Source: Verrucomicrobiales bacterium
Lineage (GTDB): Bacteria; Verrucomicrobiota; Verrucomicrobiia; Verrucomicrobiales; DEV007
Assembly: GCA_023253615.1 (NCBI GenBank)
Contig: JALRFZ010000274.1
Coordinates: forward strand, 1-5,495
DNA length: 5,495 nt
Direction of reading: 5' to 3'
Under the pieces are notes generated by a model that was not told where the DNA came from, made no database searches, and worked only from the letters and a program-made list of their open reading frames with translations. A program made the translations under genes and the position numbers. Below, one piece after another: positions 5,274-5,495 of this stretch; within the stretch, counting starts at the first letter, position 1; every line of letters begins with the position of its first letter.

Positions 5274-5495
5274 TCAATCCCGTCCGGCCCCTCGGATGAG
5301 CAGGGTGATCTCTCCCTTGGGCGGGTGGGCCGCGAAATGGGCGGACAGCTCCGCAGCGGTGCCGCGGTGGTAGGTCTCGAAGCGTTTCGTCAACTCGCGG
5401 GCCACGCAGACTTCGCGATCGGGTGCGAGCGATTCGAGGATCCCGAGCGTGCCGGCGAGGCGATGCGGCGATTCGTAGAAAATGGAGGTCTCCCT
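5274..5495 (-). CDS. rsmI: 16S rRNA (cytidine(1402)-2'-O)-methyltransferase, C-terminal part (starts outside the window)
   Basis: The last 73 residues and the TGA stop (5274-5276) are present; the N-terminal tetrapyrrole-methylase-like SAM domain lies beyond the window. The visible part has the RsmI landmarks in order: TSIFYESPHRL (residues 3-13 of the fragment), VARELTKRFET (31-41) followed by the HRGT segment, and the closing KGEITLLIRG (60-69). RsmI uses S-adenosylmethionine to 2'-O-methylate C1402 in the decoding centre of 16S rRNA. The stop is followed 16 bp later by a strong terminator hairpin, so rsmI is the last gene of its transcription unit. The family match is strong despite the short fragment, because these motifs distinguish RsmI from cobalamin-pathway methylases. 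Confidence 0.93.
   Translation of the reverse strand, partial: RETSIFYESPHRLAGTLGILESLAPDREVCVARELTKRFETYHRGTAAELSAHFAAHPPKGEITLLIRGAGRD

Noticed and set aside
4780..5277. Minus-strand frame of 165 codons in the rsmI-panB gap, with an overlapping 122-codon frame in another register
   Set aside because: Both would start inside or beside the rsmI terminator hairpin, lack any domain, and have composition like translated non-coding DNA.

Overview
This is a GC-rich window (mostly above 60% GC by eye) from a bacterial chromosome, with every recognisable gene on the minus strand. The likely source is Verrucomicrobiota. The reasons are a Rho factor with a very long disordered, basic/acidic N-terminal extension, weak or absent Shine-Dalgarno sequences, and a bacterial TMEM43-family membrane protein. 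This is an inference from style and gene content; no marker gene here settles the phylum.

In the direction of transcription (right to left) the layout is: (1) the C-terminal 73 codons of rsmI, a 16S rRNA 2'-O-methyltransferase, closed by a strong hairpin that can work in both directions; (2) a gap of about 670 bp (4605-5273) with no convincing protein gene, holding a 10% GC promoter-like island and, to its right, a hairpin-rich stretch that could be a plus-strand non-coding RNA ending at the same hairpin; (3) panB, complete, for the first committed step of pantothenate/CoA synthesis; (4) a 274 bp leader with two hairpins, an alternative pairing and a C/U-rich, G-poor tract; (5) rho, complete, the transcription termination factor; (6) a gene for a four-helix TMEM43 (LUMA) family membrane protein; (7) the N-terminal 109 codons of a DUF4112 membrane protein, 22 bp behind it and probably in the same operon.

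The named genes are housekeeping and do not form one pathway. The parts worth a second look are non-coding. The rho leader looks built for autoregulation (rut-like tract plus terminator/anti-terminator-like hairpins), and the rsmI-panB gap has divergent promoter-like elements and a possible structured RNA of about 480 nt. Both are inferences from reading the sequence and have not been tested by folding or comparison. No mobile element, CRISPR array, tRNA or rRNA was seen.
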